The translations under genes were made by a program, and so were the position numbers. Shown in pieces: positions 55,201 to 64,000 of a DNA stretch of 64,000 nucleotides. Below the pieces are notes generated by a model. It was not told where the DNA came from and ran no database searches. It saw nothing but the letters and a program-made list of their open reading frames with translations. The DNA is from Cercophora sp. LCS_1 (lineage: Eukaryota; Ascomycota; Sordariomycetes; Sordariales; Lasiosphaeriaceae): positions 1-64,000 of the forward strand of contig JAPZLL010000003.1 in the NCBI GenBank assembly GCA_036250225.1. Direction: 5' to 3'. Each line of letters starts with the position of its first letter. The first letter of the stretch is position 1.

Positions 55201-56726
55201 TTGCTGCCCTTTGGTAACTTCTTGTACCAATCAGGCGGGATCTCGTTGTCGGCGCGCTTCATCTCAATTTCCAGTCTTGTATCGGCAACCTGGCGGTCCA
55301 GCTCAGTTCTGGCGTTCGTATACGCAGCCTGATGATTCCCAAGGCTTTCGGCAAGGGTCCAACCATGAGGCAGATCGGGGAACAGAGGATCACGGTCGCC
55401 CTTGGAAGCAATGACTACATATCTCTTAGTAGGCGGGCCCTTTTTTAGCTTCTCTGGCGCTTCCGCGATCACGAGGTTGGGCACTCCGGGGAACGTGCTG
55501 TTCTCGCGATTCTGAGAATCTCTCAGGAGCTCGGTTTCATAGGTGAACATATTTGCTGCAAATGTTTCACCTTGGCTCGGCATCGGGATCGCCGAGGGTG
55601 ACCCGGTGCTGGTCGCGATGGGCATAACCTTGACTTTTTTGGCGACGAGGCTTGGATCCAGGAGTTCGGAAGCGGGTCGTCGTTTGTTACCAGATGATTG
55701 ACTCGCCCCCGCCAGTGGGAAAGACTGTTGCTGCATCGGTTGAGGCAAAGGAGCTGGAGCCGTCAATGGCTGGACCTGAACTGGTCGGGTTGTTTGAATG
55801 TGGGCTACCATGCCTTGGGTGATGGGTTGCATGGTTGAGGGCGCAGGTGCAGGCGTTACAGATTTCTGAACTGAGGGTCGAGAGACCACCTGGGGGCTAC
55901 CAGTCCTGACCGGAGGCAGAAGCTGTGCGACGGACGGGTGTGCTTGCAGTTGCTGTGCACTGGGACCCGGGAGAAACTGGGACTGCGGGTGCGGATTGTT
56001 TATCTGTTGGCGTGAGTCCGGGTGGTAGGGTTGGATTCCCGCCGGTACGGGACTGTGGGTTGTAGGGTATCGAGCGGGTGAGCCGGCAGTCTGGGGTGGT
56101 TGAAGGCCGGTCTGTCTTGACACGGCCAGAGGGTTATTGTACTCATGGCTGGGAGTAAATGCCGGGACTTGCGGTTGGCTCTGCATTGTTCTGTGCCACT
56201 CGGGAGTCGACGTCGCAATGTAGCCATTTGATGCGGGATTCTGTGGGTGGTCAGAGTTATCAACATACCCACGCTGTGACACCTCTTGACCTCCAGTTGC
56301 GTGAATGTGACCGTGGTTCGAAAACTCCTGTTCTCGAGCGCCGTCACTGAGAGCGAAACGGGTGTTGACGGAATGGTGCGTGTCGTTCTGGGGTTGTTGA
56401 GGGTCAGGGTAGTATACATGGCCCTGGGAGAGAAGTGACTCCTGGGGATAAGCCGTTGACGATTGTGTCGATGCTGGCCATGTCTCAGGCTGCGCCCTTG
56501 AATAGTACCCATAGTTTTGATAGAGACCGGGCTGGGGATCTGGGGCAGGTATTTGAGGATTCATGTGACCTGAGGTGCCAATGAAGGTGTCCGCATTGTG
56601 GTAGCCCGCATTCTGGCTGGGATGTGTCTCGAAGACAATGCTTCCATCACCATATTGTTGTTCCCATCCGGCGCCAGCATAACTGGGGTCCCATTCGCCC
56701 ACCCCACTGCCGTGGGTTTGGTCCAT
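52224..56726 (-). CDS. PNUTS/Ppn1-like protein: TFIIS N-domain, RVxF-like motif, CCCH zinc finger
   Basis: Two exons (55185-56726, 52224-55136) encode 1,484 residues. The first 510 residues are Gln/Pro/Ser-rich and disordered. A TFIIS N-terminal (LW-type) helical domain spans about 570-705. A Lys/Ala-rich linker leads to RRRLGLKVTFKSDDRLVEVREF, cut here at KVTF (about 936-939), which resembles the RVxF docking motif for protein phosphatase 1. The tail has Arg-Asp/Glu repeats and ends with a CCCH finger (Cys1465-x7-Cys1473-x5-Cys1479-x3-His1483). This order matches animal PNUTS and fission yeast Ppn1, the PP1 subunit of the cleavage/polyadenylation-linked DPS module; the orthology is an inference. 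The 48-nt intron (55137-55184) is a multiple of three without stops, so its retention would add 16 residues. The start is the ATG at 56726. Confidence 0.75.
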   Translation of the reverse strand: MDQTHGSGVGEWDPSYAGAGWEQQYGDGSIVFETHPSQNAGYHNADTFIGTSGHMNPQIPAPDPQPGLYQNYGYYSRAQPETWPASTQSSTAYPQESLLSQGHVYYPDPQQPQNDTHHSVNTRFALSDGAREQEFSNHGHIHATGGQEVSQRGYVDNSDHPQNPASNGYIATSTPEWHRTMQSQPQVPAFTPSHEYNNPLAVSRQTGLQPPQTAGSPARYPTTHSPVPAGIQPYHPDSRQQINNPHPQSQFLPGPSAQQLQAHPSVAQLLPPVRTGSPQVVSRPSVQKSVTPAPAPSTMQPITQGMVAHIQTTRPVQVQPLTAPAPLPQPMQQQSFPLAGASQSSGNKRRPASELLDPSLVAKKVKVMPIATSTGSPSAIPMPSQGETFAANMFTYETELLRDSQNRENSTFPGVPNLVIAEAPEKLKKGPPTKRYVVIASKGDRDPLFPDLPHGWTLAESLGNHQAAYTNARTELDRQVADTRLEIEMKRADNEIPPDWYKKLPKGSNGNGSEVCSHKTDPILFADSLQAKRSDPPAEPLNTTIKATESLRIHPAHQQNKKLRNLTYSAYSPILLDKASELRNAPQFEKLVKLVSRKSKDSMAGNTAEFDSLRTEIEPLIKQLEAVIVTGLDNAHPEVLKKLGENGQVAIRLVNILIRLINIGEANSPLLKAILRLFCCFVTVRPSQLESWKFSSTKAKLEAQGTPELLDLIETIFSNAEKNRGKDTAMTEMKPSNGEKKGTKLTSKPVSTSLGSKRQREEEANGDGRVVKRSASDSLSAPSTGAKASANGGKSAPAPSKVATKPVVASAAGSAAAPKRNLLLPGKIRAPPKPVAKPEPAKVDGAKIPMKTDPASKAPAAKSEPSKPAPPKAQSSQTAAVSSEAPKAAKTRAAESSSSSSTFAALMAEIAEPKKVKAAEPPPSVATPDPNETEEQRKRRLRKEARRRLGLKVTFKSDDRLVEVREFTRDPEEIRQGGMVRDAKSDNKDKMEGMALKKGQDHTGELRPWEEPVPVDFDSLPTQKRQETFVTRGGLKTFYTEQQKFNEDRESKELMVHYTDVADIPPTPKSPPYEPALLDSGSAAPEIHLPQEGDYEEARARARDITVLGFWRAVEAAQNRLALKSRPNYAEYENALGSLKMLAGTYATPAASAPVPVATVRVTKHEPASNWFDPALAAQRDEQVYQLLMSDRVKNWKNPDPYDPARPKTQRRFDYDPATQKAADALEEFVARLRLAPPAVAPVVQPAPTAAAPVTQPPQSTSAAPDYSAAWAQYYAQQGQQQQQAAWYAQQPVGQPVAPQQDQLSAILSALTHPGAPAATAAPPQYPVATTAGGDNAQIQALMAALAASQPQAKPAIPAAVDTQNPEYLLSLMSWANKGNQGGTAPPANPSYPQDQGRQYQGYGRGGSDQSHQERDSYENRDQDRDRGDRNRERDRDRGRSGRDRDRDRDGDRHGGRGGGGGDVPEHLRGINRSLIGTKQCTFYARGQCAKGDKCTFRHD
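55137..55184 (-). other. Stop-free 48-nt intron, multiple of three
   Basis: GTATGT donor and TTTACAG acceptor flank a 48-nt segment within the PNUTS-like gene. It can be read through in frame, giving 16 extra residues with a Cys-His-Lys-Thr-Asp start. The splice signals are good, so removal is the likelier default. Confidence 0.65.
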
Positions 56727-58981
56727 GGTGACAACAACAACACAAAAAGGGGGGTCACGTGCCTTTACTGCCCTGCACCGCTTCGCAGTCAATCAAATGC
56801 CGCCCCGGTTATTGCATGCCGTTTTCACAGACCGAGCAATACAATACTTTTTTTTTGCGTGTGCAACTTGCAACTCCGAGACGTGCAAAGTTCTCAGGCG
56901 CACCAGTCAGTTGGTGACCAGTCGTTACCAGTTGTTCCCTCTTTGTGCTCGGACTGAGTGACAGACGTAGGCAAAAAATATCGTGAAAGGCGGAAGGAGA
57001 GGCAGGAGAATTAACCGGGTTAATCAAGTATCGGGTGTGAGGTGGAACTGAGGAAAGTGGGGCGTTTGTAGCCCAAACGGGTTAGGGCGAAAGTCTAGGA
57101 CGAAAAGGGTCAGCGTTCCAGGATCCTAACGGTTTTTGAATTTGCGATGACAACGCAGCGAGCACCCGAGTCCAGGATTCGGGGAGAGCAACGAGCAGAA
57201 ATCCAGGTAGAGAGCGAGTGTTAAGGTTTGATCGAGCCGACACATTCCGGAGACACTGGATCTTGGGTGTATGAGCTCGTAACGGGGTAGCCGGAGCGAA
57301 TGCAGATAACCAGCAAGTGGGCGCTCATTGAACGAATGGATGGCCCGGCATTCGGTTGGACGTCGAGTATATGTCGACAAGGTGCGAGTCGAAGGGCTTC
57401 CACCGGGGTCAAGTCTCCCAGACGAGGCGAACTCGGGGGGAACTCCAGGTGGACTTTGCATCTTAGCTTCTGGTGCCAGCCATTCCATATTATCCCCATT
57501 TGCGCATCCAACTTGGCGAGCAAGGTGGCGGCTGTCTGGTAGGTGACCGTCGCAGACGGGCTTCTCGGGTGCTGGGGGTGACAGCTTTCAGAAGTCCGGC
57601 ACAGCGCATGACCCCCGCATCTGCATCGTGGTCGCAATCGCACACTGCCGCCACCCTCCGCAGTCCGGGCCAGAGCATCGACCTGAATTCGGACATGGTT
57701 GAACATTGACCAGGAAATGGATCGGAGCCGTCGTCATTGCATTAGTGACAATGAAGACAGTTACCTCCCCATATTCAAGAACGGGCTTTGGGCCGCCTGT
57801 TCCAAGTAGTGCTCTGCTGTTGCGTTCCTCTCCCCTCGTCGTTTGCACTCCCGTTTCCCGTCGTCGCAGGTATTTTTAAACAAGTTACCCGTGAGGTGAT
57901 GCTCTCGCGGCTCATCCCCGCCTTTGCTCTGTCACTCTCGCAGCCCTTCAACCCGCAGTTCTCAAGCTGCGGGATCCAGGCTGTCCGATTGAACATGCAT
58001 TTAGGAGGATAGAGATACAAATTATGCTGTGTGTTTTTTTTGATGGGGAGAGTGAGCTTCAATCATACATACCCGTTTGTTTGGCGTAATTATCGCCTCC
58101 GCAATGTTGATCCTCTGGCTGCGCGTCCACGACACGTCATGACCTCCTCCTTGCAGGCGATGGAATGGTTGCCCACGACCGTCTTACAGCATTTTCCGAA
58201 TATCTAGATAGAGGCCGGATTTGACTATGTTTTCAAATGACCAGATGAGCAGGAAGCGACCGTTGCGCAACAGAGGAAGCGCGTCTTTGTTGGTCGTCAA
58301 TGTGCTCAGCCGACTTTACAGCTTGTCGGAAATGAGGACAAGAAGATGAAAACGCAGTCTCTGGGGAAACAAATGACAATTGTGGCAGTCTGTAGCTGAC
58401 GCCAACGTGTCAATGTTGTTGTTGAAAGAAGGTGGTTGAGAACCGCGGACGTCGTTGAGGGAGGGAAAAGCAGGTTCTTGTTTCGCAATCAGCCGCGGCC
58501 TCCATAAAAAGAGGGTTGGCTGCCCAGACAGGTGCTTGGTCAGTGCGTGTGGCGAGGGAATCCTACAGTTCCATTTGATTTTGCGGCAGACCCACGGACC
58601 AGCTACTGGATTGTGCGTGCTGTCCAAAACAGAACAGCTTTCTTTGTGGCCGGAGCATCGGGCGAGGCTGCTTCCGCCCAACGAATCGACACCCTGGCTC
58701 CACTGTGCAGCGCTGTGGACTCTGCTCCAGCGGGCATACCACTGACGAACTCAATGTGGGGTGGCTCTGAACCATGTGGCATCACGACCCTCGACGCGCA
58801 ACCTTGACGAATATATTGACCACGGGGCCACGACACCGATGAGTCGGCATTCTATAGTTCTGCGCCGAATCTGTTTCTTTGCGCACCAAACGTCCCAAAC
58901 ATCTGACTGACCAACTGACCAACTTGCGCCTGCCTCCTCACCGCATCTATCAGCTATCGAACTGTTGCGCCGGCGGGAAAC
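56727..58981. other. Divergent promoter region, PNUTS-like / SLY1
   Basis: About 2.25 kb between two divergent starts. The frames within are short, overlap one another on both strands and have no recognisable domains. No RNA gene found. Confidence 0.45.
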
Positions 58982-61592
58982 ATGGCGTCGCGAGGTTCTT
59001 CCTTGCGGGACAAACAAATTGGTAGGCTTGTGGCCCCCCTCAACTTTGAAATTGGACCAATCTGACTGTTCCGCGCCAGTTTCGATCAAGAAGATATTGA
59101 ACCTAAACGAGCCCGTCGAGACAAGCGAGACCGACGACACCACTACCAGCGGCTTCCTGGCGCCTGTAGCTCCTATACTGAAGGATGGCCGCCCTATCTG
59201 GAAAGTGCTCGTGTTTGATGTAAGGGCCATTATGTCAAAGACTTCATGACTGCAGTGCTGACCTGACATTCGCAAGGACCTTGGCCGTGATGTGATCAGC
59301 CCAGTCCTCCAGGTCTCACACCTGAGGTCCATGGGTGTTACCATGCACATGTCGGTTTCTTGGCCCCCAAGTTCTAACATTTTACTAAACGTTGAAGGCA
59401 TATATCCTCTTCGAGAGCGCCCATTCCAGATGTGCCTGCGATCTATCTCGTCGAACCAAACCCTGCGAATCTTCAAGCCATCACAAACGACCTACAAAAG
59501 GGATTATATGGCTCCGCATATGTCAACTTTCTCTCCTCGATTCCACGCCCCTTGTTGGAGGATTTTGCGGCACAGGCGGCAACCTCTGGGACGTCGGAAC
59601 AGATTGCACAGATATTCGACCAGTACCTTAACTTCATCGTGACAGAGCCCGACCTGTTCAGCCTGGGAATGCAAAAACAGCATACATACTGGGCGCTGAA
59701 TAGCGCCAAAACAAAAGACGAAGAGCTGGATGGGGTAGTTGATAGGGTTGTCAGCGGTCTGTTCAGCGTTGTGGTCACAATGGGTATGCCCTATCGTTCG
59801 AAGTACACGACTGATGCTAACACCATTTCCAGGAGTTATACCAGTTGTAAGTCTTGCCCAACCCTAACCTTGCTGATTGTCAAGGGAGCGCGCAACGGCC
59901 ATGCGACTCAAAGTCCTAGGGCTAACTTGTCAGATACGATGTCCAAGGGGTGCAGCAGCCGAGATGATCGCAACCAAACTTGACCGCAAGTTGCGGGATC
60001 ACATACTCAACTCCAAGGACAATCTGTTCTCCTCACAAACACGGCCCTCGTCTTCGGCCGCGGGGGCTCCGGCTTCGAGGCCAGTTCTCATCATTCTTGA
60101 CCGCAACGTCGATCTTATGCCTATGCTGTCCCACTCCTGGACCTATCAGAGCTTATGCTTTGACATCTTCAAGGTAGGACAATCTGGATAGAAACATATA
60201 AATCCAAGCTTACTCATGGTCTAGTCGGAGCTCAACAGAATCACGATTGAAACCCCAGTCGACTCAACCAACCCTGCAAGAGGAACAACAAAAAAGGCGT
60301 ATGACCTTGCCGCAAACGATTTCTTCTGGCAGAAGAATGCGTGCTTGCCATTCCCACAGGTTGCCGAAGATATTGGTGAGGCAATGCACTCTGCGAGTTC
60401 TCTATCCATACGCTAACGCAAAAAGATGCCGAGCTCACCAAGTACAAGGAGGAGGCAGAGGCTATCACCAAGAAAACGGGAGTCAGCGATTTTGAAGACC
60501 TCCAAAACGACACAAGTGCAAGTGCACAACATCTCAAGGCTGCCATCACACTGTTGCCAGAACTTCGGGAGCGAAAAGCAACCCTAGACATGCACATGAA
60601 CATTCTCGCTGCGATCTTGGGAGAAATCCAGAATCGACAACTCGACAACTATTTCGAGCTAGAACAGAGCGTCATGAAACAGACCAAAGCCCAAATGCTT
60701 GAGCTGATCAAAACAGGGGACAAGGGCAAGCCGACAGATAAACTCCGTTTGTTCATCATCTGGTTCCTCAGCACGGAGCAGGATGTTTCTCGTCAAGAGT
60801 GGGCCCAGTTTGAGGAAGCACTGAGTACCGCGGAGTGCGACACAGCCTGTCTCTCCTACATTCGACAGTAAGTCAGCCATGTTGTTTTGGTCGGATCGCT
60901 GGGCTAGATCAATTACTGACATGCAACGAATCAGGGTTCGAGCCACGACCAAGATGACACAGCTTACGACAGTCAACAACACGGCCGCTGCAGGCCAGCA
61001 ACAATCTGGGTCATCCGATCTCCTCCAACGTTTCTCGGCTATCTCAACCCGGTTTACAGACCGTCTCAAAGAAACCGGCGTGCCGACCAACGTTCTGTCG
61101 TCCAACGTTGCCTCGTTACTCGGTGGCATCAAAGATTTCCTACCAGCCGACCGGGATCTCACAGTGACCAAGATCACCGAATCGATCATGGACCCCTCAA
61201 GCGCCAGCTCGTCAGCCATCGCGAAGACAGAACACTACCTCTACTTTGACCCCAGGAGTGCAAACGCCCGGGGAACGATGCCCCAGCCATCGGCGATGCG
61301 GGCCACTGCCAGCGGTGTGAGTGCTCCGGGAGGTCTGCCTGGCGCTGGTCTTGGCCAAGCACCAGGGACGGGAGCCAGTTTTGGCCAGCGGAGACAAGGC
61401 TTCTCGGAGGCCCTCGTATTTATGGTTGGTGGCGGGTCCATGGATGAGTACGGAAACCTGCAAGAATGGGCAAATCGAACATCAGGAACGGACCGGGTGA
61501 AGCGGAGGGTAGTGTACGGGGCAAGCGAGCTTGTCAATGCCGGCCAGTTCATCACAAATGAATTGGACAGGCTCGGAAAAGAAATATCGTGA
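58982..61592 (+). CDS. SLY1: Sly1, Sec1/Munc18-family SNARE regulator
   Basis: Nine exons (58982-59021, 59080-59219, 59277-59350, 59398-59783, 59833-59846, 59934-60173, 60225-60375, 60426-60867, 60935-61592) give 714 residues, the expected size for Sly1. The start MASRGSSLRDKQI with VSIKKILNLNE, and the segment WKVLVFDDLGRDVISPVL with LRSMGVTMHM, are characteristic of the Sly1 branch. IPDVPAIYLVEP and LIILDRNVDLMPMLSHSWTY are classic SM-protein motifs, and LVFMVGGGSMDEYGNL near the C-terminus belongs to domain 3a/2. It binds Sed5 and other ER-Golgi SNAREs and drives membrane fusion with Ypt1. Exon 5 is only 14 nt. Intron 3 has an unusual GTCGGT donor. Confidence 0.95.
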
Positions 61593-63244
61593 ACAGTCAG
61601 GTCAAGGCCAGGAAGGGATGAATGACAGACAATTGCATCCGCGGCAAGCGGCGATGATAGGCAGTTGCAGCTAGACTCAATGGCATTGTCGGAGGTGTGG
61701 TGCTGAAACTTTGTCGAGCCTCAAATTTTGAACAGATTCCGCCCCGTGCCAAGGCCGACAAGTTCCCGCAGCGGCGCCGAGAGCAGCTTTGGGAGACGAA
61801 TGTGCTCAGCCATTGGCCTCGTCGTCACCGCCGCTCTCGGGAGAAGCACACGCGGCAAGGCGAGTTAAGCCGAGGCGGTGCACCGTCGACAGCGTTGGGA
61901 TGATCTCAGATGTGGCGGTAGTTGACTATTGATATTGACAGGGAGTCTTTACAGTTGGATAATCCGCAAGTTGTGTGGCTAGTGACCAAGCACGGATGCA
62001 GCCGCGCAAGCCTCCCATCGCTATTTTTACGACTACGCGCTAGTGATCGGCAGGTCGGCAGGAACACAACCAGAAGTGCGTCTCAAGTCGCACACGTTGC
62101 CGTCTAGAGGTCGGCCGTTGAGCTTACTCTAGAAGAGATGATTGCGTCGTAGGTGAGACTGATTGATACTCCACCTGCGCCAAACGTTGGCCATGTCCTC
62201 ATGTCGCTACCCAAATTGAAGGGGCGCTTCGGCAGATAACTATATATCAACACATCACACGATGGGAAAAATGAAATGACCGAGTTGGTACAGGACAGAG
62301 GGTATCTTCATATGCGCAGTGGCGCCCCCCAAGGTATGGTTTGGCGTGGGTCGGGAGGAGGCAGGGTTCCACGGTTGCCAGGTCATCTATCAGCCTCTCG
62401 TTGGGAAGGGTCATGCTTCCTTCCGTGGGCTCCCTCTTTGCAGAGAACGAAAGATGCCAACTCTGTCTTCACAGCGCGATCGTGATCCTACCTGCCGATC
62501 TCTTCTGGCCAATTTATACAAAATCCGGATTTTAGCTGGGGGAGATCCTGGCATGTCAAAAAAAAGGCTTCTTCTCCTTAAACGGTGTGGCAGGTCCAAT
62601 CAACGACAGGGACCCCAGACCTTCCCAACTTGGGCGCTGAAACAGCAGTTTCTGCCGGGACTCATCCCTTGGTCCTTGCGCAGCTCCACCCGCAAACACC
62701 GCCCCTTCATTCTGCCTCTCCGCGTATGCCCCTGTCGGCCGCCCATTCAACTCGCAGCGCTGGCACGGAACCCGCCAGCGTGAAACTTGGGATTTTGTCC
62801 TGCCGCCGAATTATCTCGCCGTTTCACCCAGTTCCAGGCATTGTGCTTGGCGGCTGGAGAAAAAACCATCCACAGTCCTTCCATTTACCTTCCCATTGCG
62901 ACTGTTAGCCCGCGACGAGCCAGACGGGGACCAGCAAACTGCAAAAGCTACAAGCTACGACCCGGCGCATAGCTGCAGGAACGGTAACTCTAAACATTCC
63001 ACCCAGCTACGGCCTCCGCGATCCAACGCGCCACGAACAAGCGCACAGAAGAGAACAAACAATCTGAAGGCAAACAGCAGATAGGGAGGGGACGATAACG
63101 GAGACCGAGCGAACAAGATCTTGCGGCAAGCAACCGGCCCCGTCGCAAACGAGAGCCCGGAGCTCGTCAACAGCCTGAGACGCTCCAAGCAAGTATCTCC
63201 TTATTGGAAACAACCCGCCCTCTCTGCTCTCGACGGTTGCAATC
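61593..63244. other. Intergenic region and promoter of the chitin synthase gene
   Basis: About 1.65 kb between the SLY1 stop and the next start codon. Frames inside (for example 62319-62783 on the plus strand) have no recognisable domain. The last few hundred bases are probably the promoter and leader of the chitin synthase gene. Confidence 0.45.
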
Positions 63245-64000
63245 ATGTCGTATAATCGATTAAGTAAGTAGACCCCTATTCTGTCCACACATCCCTTGCG
63301 ATCTTGGTGGTGGAAGCATCCCACCTGACCGATCCTCCCTTCACTCCACCAACCATCCCCGTCCCATCTCGACCACCTGTCTCACATTCTGTGCGCGAGA
63401 GGGACGAGTGCCCCTCCGTGTGTCTTTATTGATACCACTTCACCCGGGGCTTGTGACTGCACCCGATTGTTTCGTTCTTGCCCGGCGCAAGCAGACTCGT
63501 GCGCCCAGTTCCTACTCAAGGCCTCGGCCCGAAACTGTAAATCGCACCTTCTGTTTGAGACACCGCAGCGCAGGGTTATTTTCTCCCACCGGGTCGACTT
63601 GCAAGACGAAGCTCTAACCCTCATCGCGCTTTAGACGACGACTACTTCGAGAGTCACCAGATGGACAATCGAGCGCCGCACAGGACGCCCTCGCCAGGGC
63701 ATCCGCTCCAACATGGCTATCAGTTGGAGGACAACCCGTATGGTCGTTCCCAGCCGGCCCTCGATGTTCCCACGGGGCCTGGCAGATATAGCCCAGGCGA
63801 CGCGCTCCAGATGCAAACAGCAGTAAGTGTTCACCTTTGGCTAGATGTCAGCCGCAGAAGTGTGCTGAGCGCAACAAGCAATCGGTCGATAACCTGTCGC
63901 AATACCGCAACCCGAGTTACGGACAGGGCGAGTATGGTGTAAACCCAGAACAACACCACGATGCCTACTACAACCAACCATACGAGCCCCATCCCGCTGA
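63245..64000 (+). CDS. Probable chitin synthase, N-terminal part (partial)
   Basis: The first three exons are visible (63245-63263, 63635-63822, 63879 to the window edge). They encode about 109 residues with no stop. The start is MSYNRLNDDYFESHQMDNR, followed by a Pro/Gly/His-rich stretch with HRTPSPGHPLQHGYQLEDNP, then QSVDNLSQYRNPSYGQGEYG and HHDAYYNQPYEPHP. This kind of hydrophilic, Tyr/Gln/Pro-rich leader is typical of class I-III fungal chitin synthases, plasma-membrane enzymes that extrude chitin from UDP-GlcNAc. The catalytic domain lies outside the window, so the class and even the family are inferred from the leader only. The first intron is 371 nt and follows just 19 coding bases, a long 5' intron compared with the 56-nt second one. 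Confidence 0.6.

Overview
This window looks like a chromosomal segment of a filamentous ascomycete, most likely a Sordariomycete. The genes carry many short introns (about 47-80 nt) with GTAAGT-type donors, CTGAC/CTAAC-like branch sites and YAG acceptors. Genes lie on both strands with 0.3-2 kb spacers, and the proteins are typical Pezizomycotina housekeeping and accessory proteins. Intron-exon structures were built by hand by joining frames across splice signals, and every complete model closes to a whole number of codons.

Layout. 1-20.5 kb holds the 5' end of an unrecognised gene (-), a Ser/Pro-rich conserved protein (+), a neutral trehalase (-, 5 exons), a type II membrane DUF3405 protein (-), a DHA1-type MFS transporter (-, 4 exons), a PTR2-type peptide transporter (+, 4 exons), an intron-containing tRNA-Ile(AAT) (+) and the purine enzyme amidophosphoribosyltransferase (-, 4 exons). 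20.5-29.8 kb is a gene-poor gap of about 9.3 kb, probably largely the promoter and leader of the following gene. 29.8-33 kb encodes a 915-residue low-complexity protein with a conserved Cys/His core; its start codon overlaps the stop of a 10-codon upstream ORF, and a 19-bp minisatellite lies downstream.

35.7-51.9 kb holds a membrane-anchored cytochrome P450 (+), a SAP-like/multi-TM protein (+), a phytanoyl-CoA dioxygenase-like enzyme (+), an Hrp1-type two-RRM mRNA-binding protein (-) with a 1.17 kb intron, a Gyp1-type Rab GAP (+), a NASP/Sim3-type histone chaperone (-) with a GC-AG intron, and an 11-exon phosphopantothenoylcysteine decarboxylase (+) with two 11-nt microexons and a GC-AG intron. 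52.2-64 kb holds a large PNUTS/Ppn1-like PP1-regulator candidate (-), the SM protein Sly1 (+, 9 exons, one of 14 nt), and the N-terminus of a probable chitin synthase (+) cut by the window edge.

The genes do not form an evident operon-like or biosynthetic cluster. They cover nutrient use (trehalose, peptides), purine and CoA biosynthesis, mRNA 3'-end and termination factors (Hrp1-like and PNUTS-like), ER-Golgi traffic (Gyp1, Sly1), chromatin (NASP) and cell wall (chitin synthase). No CRISPR array, rRNA, intact transposon or clear virus-derived sequence was seen. The most unusual features are gene-structural: microexons, GC-AG introns, the TAATG uORF overlap, the very long intron and the gene-poor gap.
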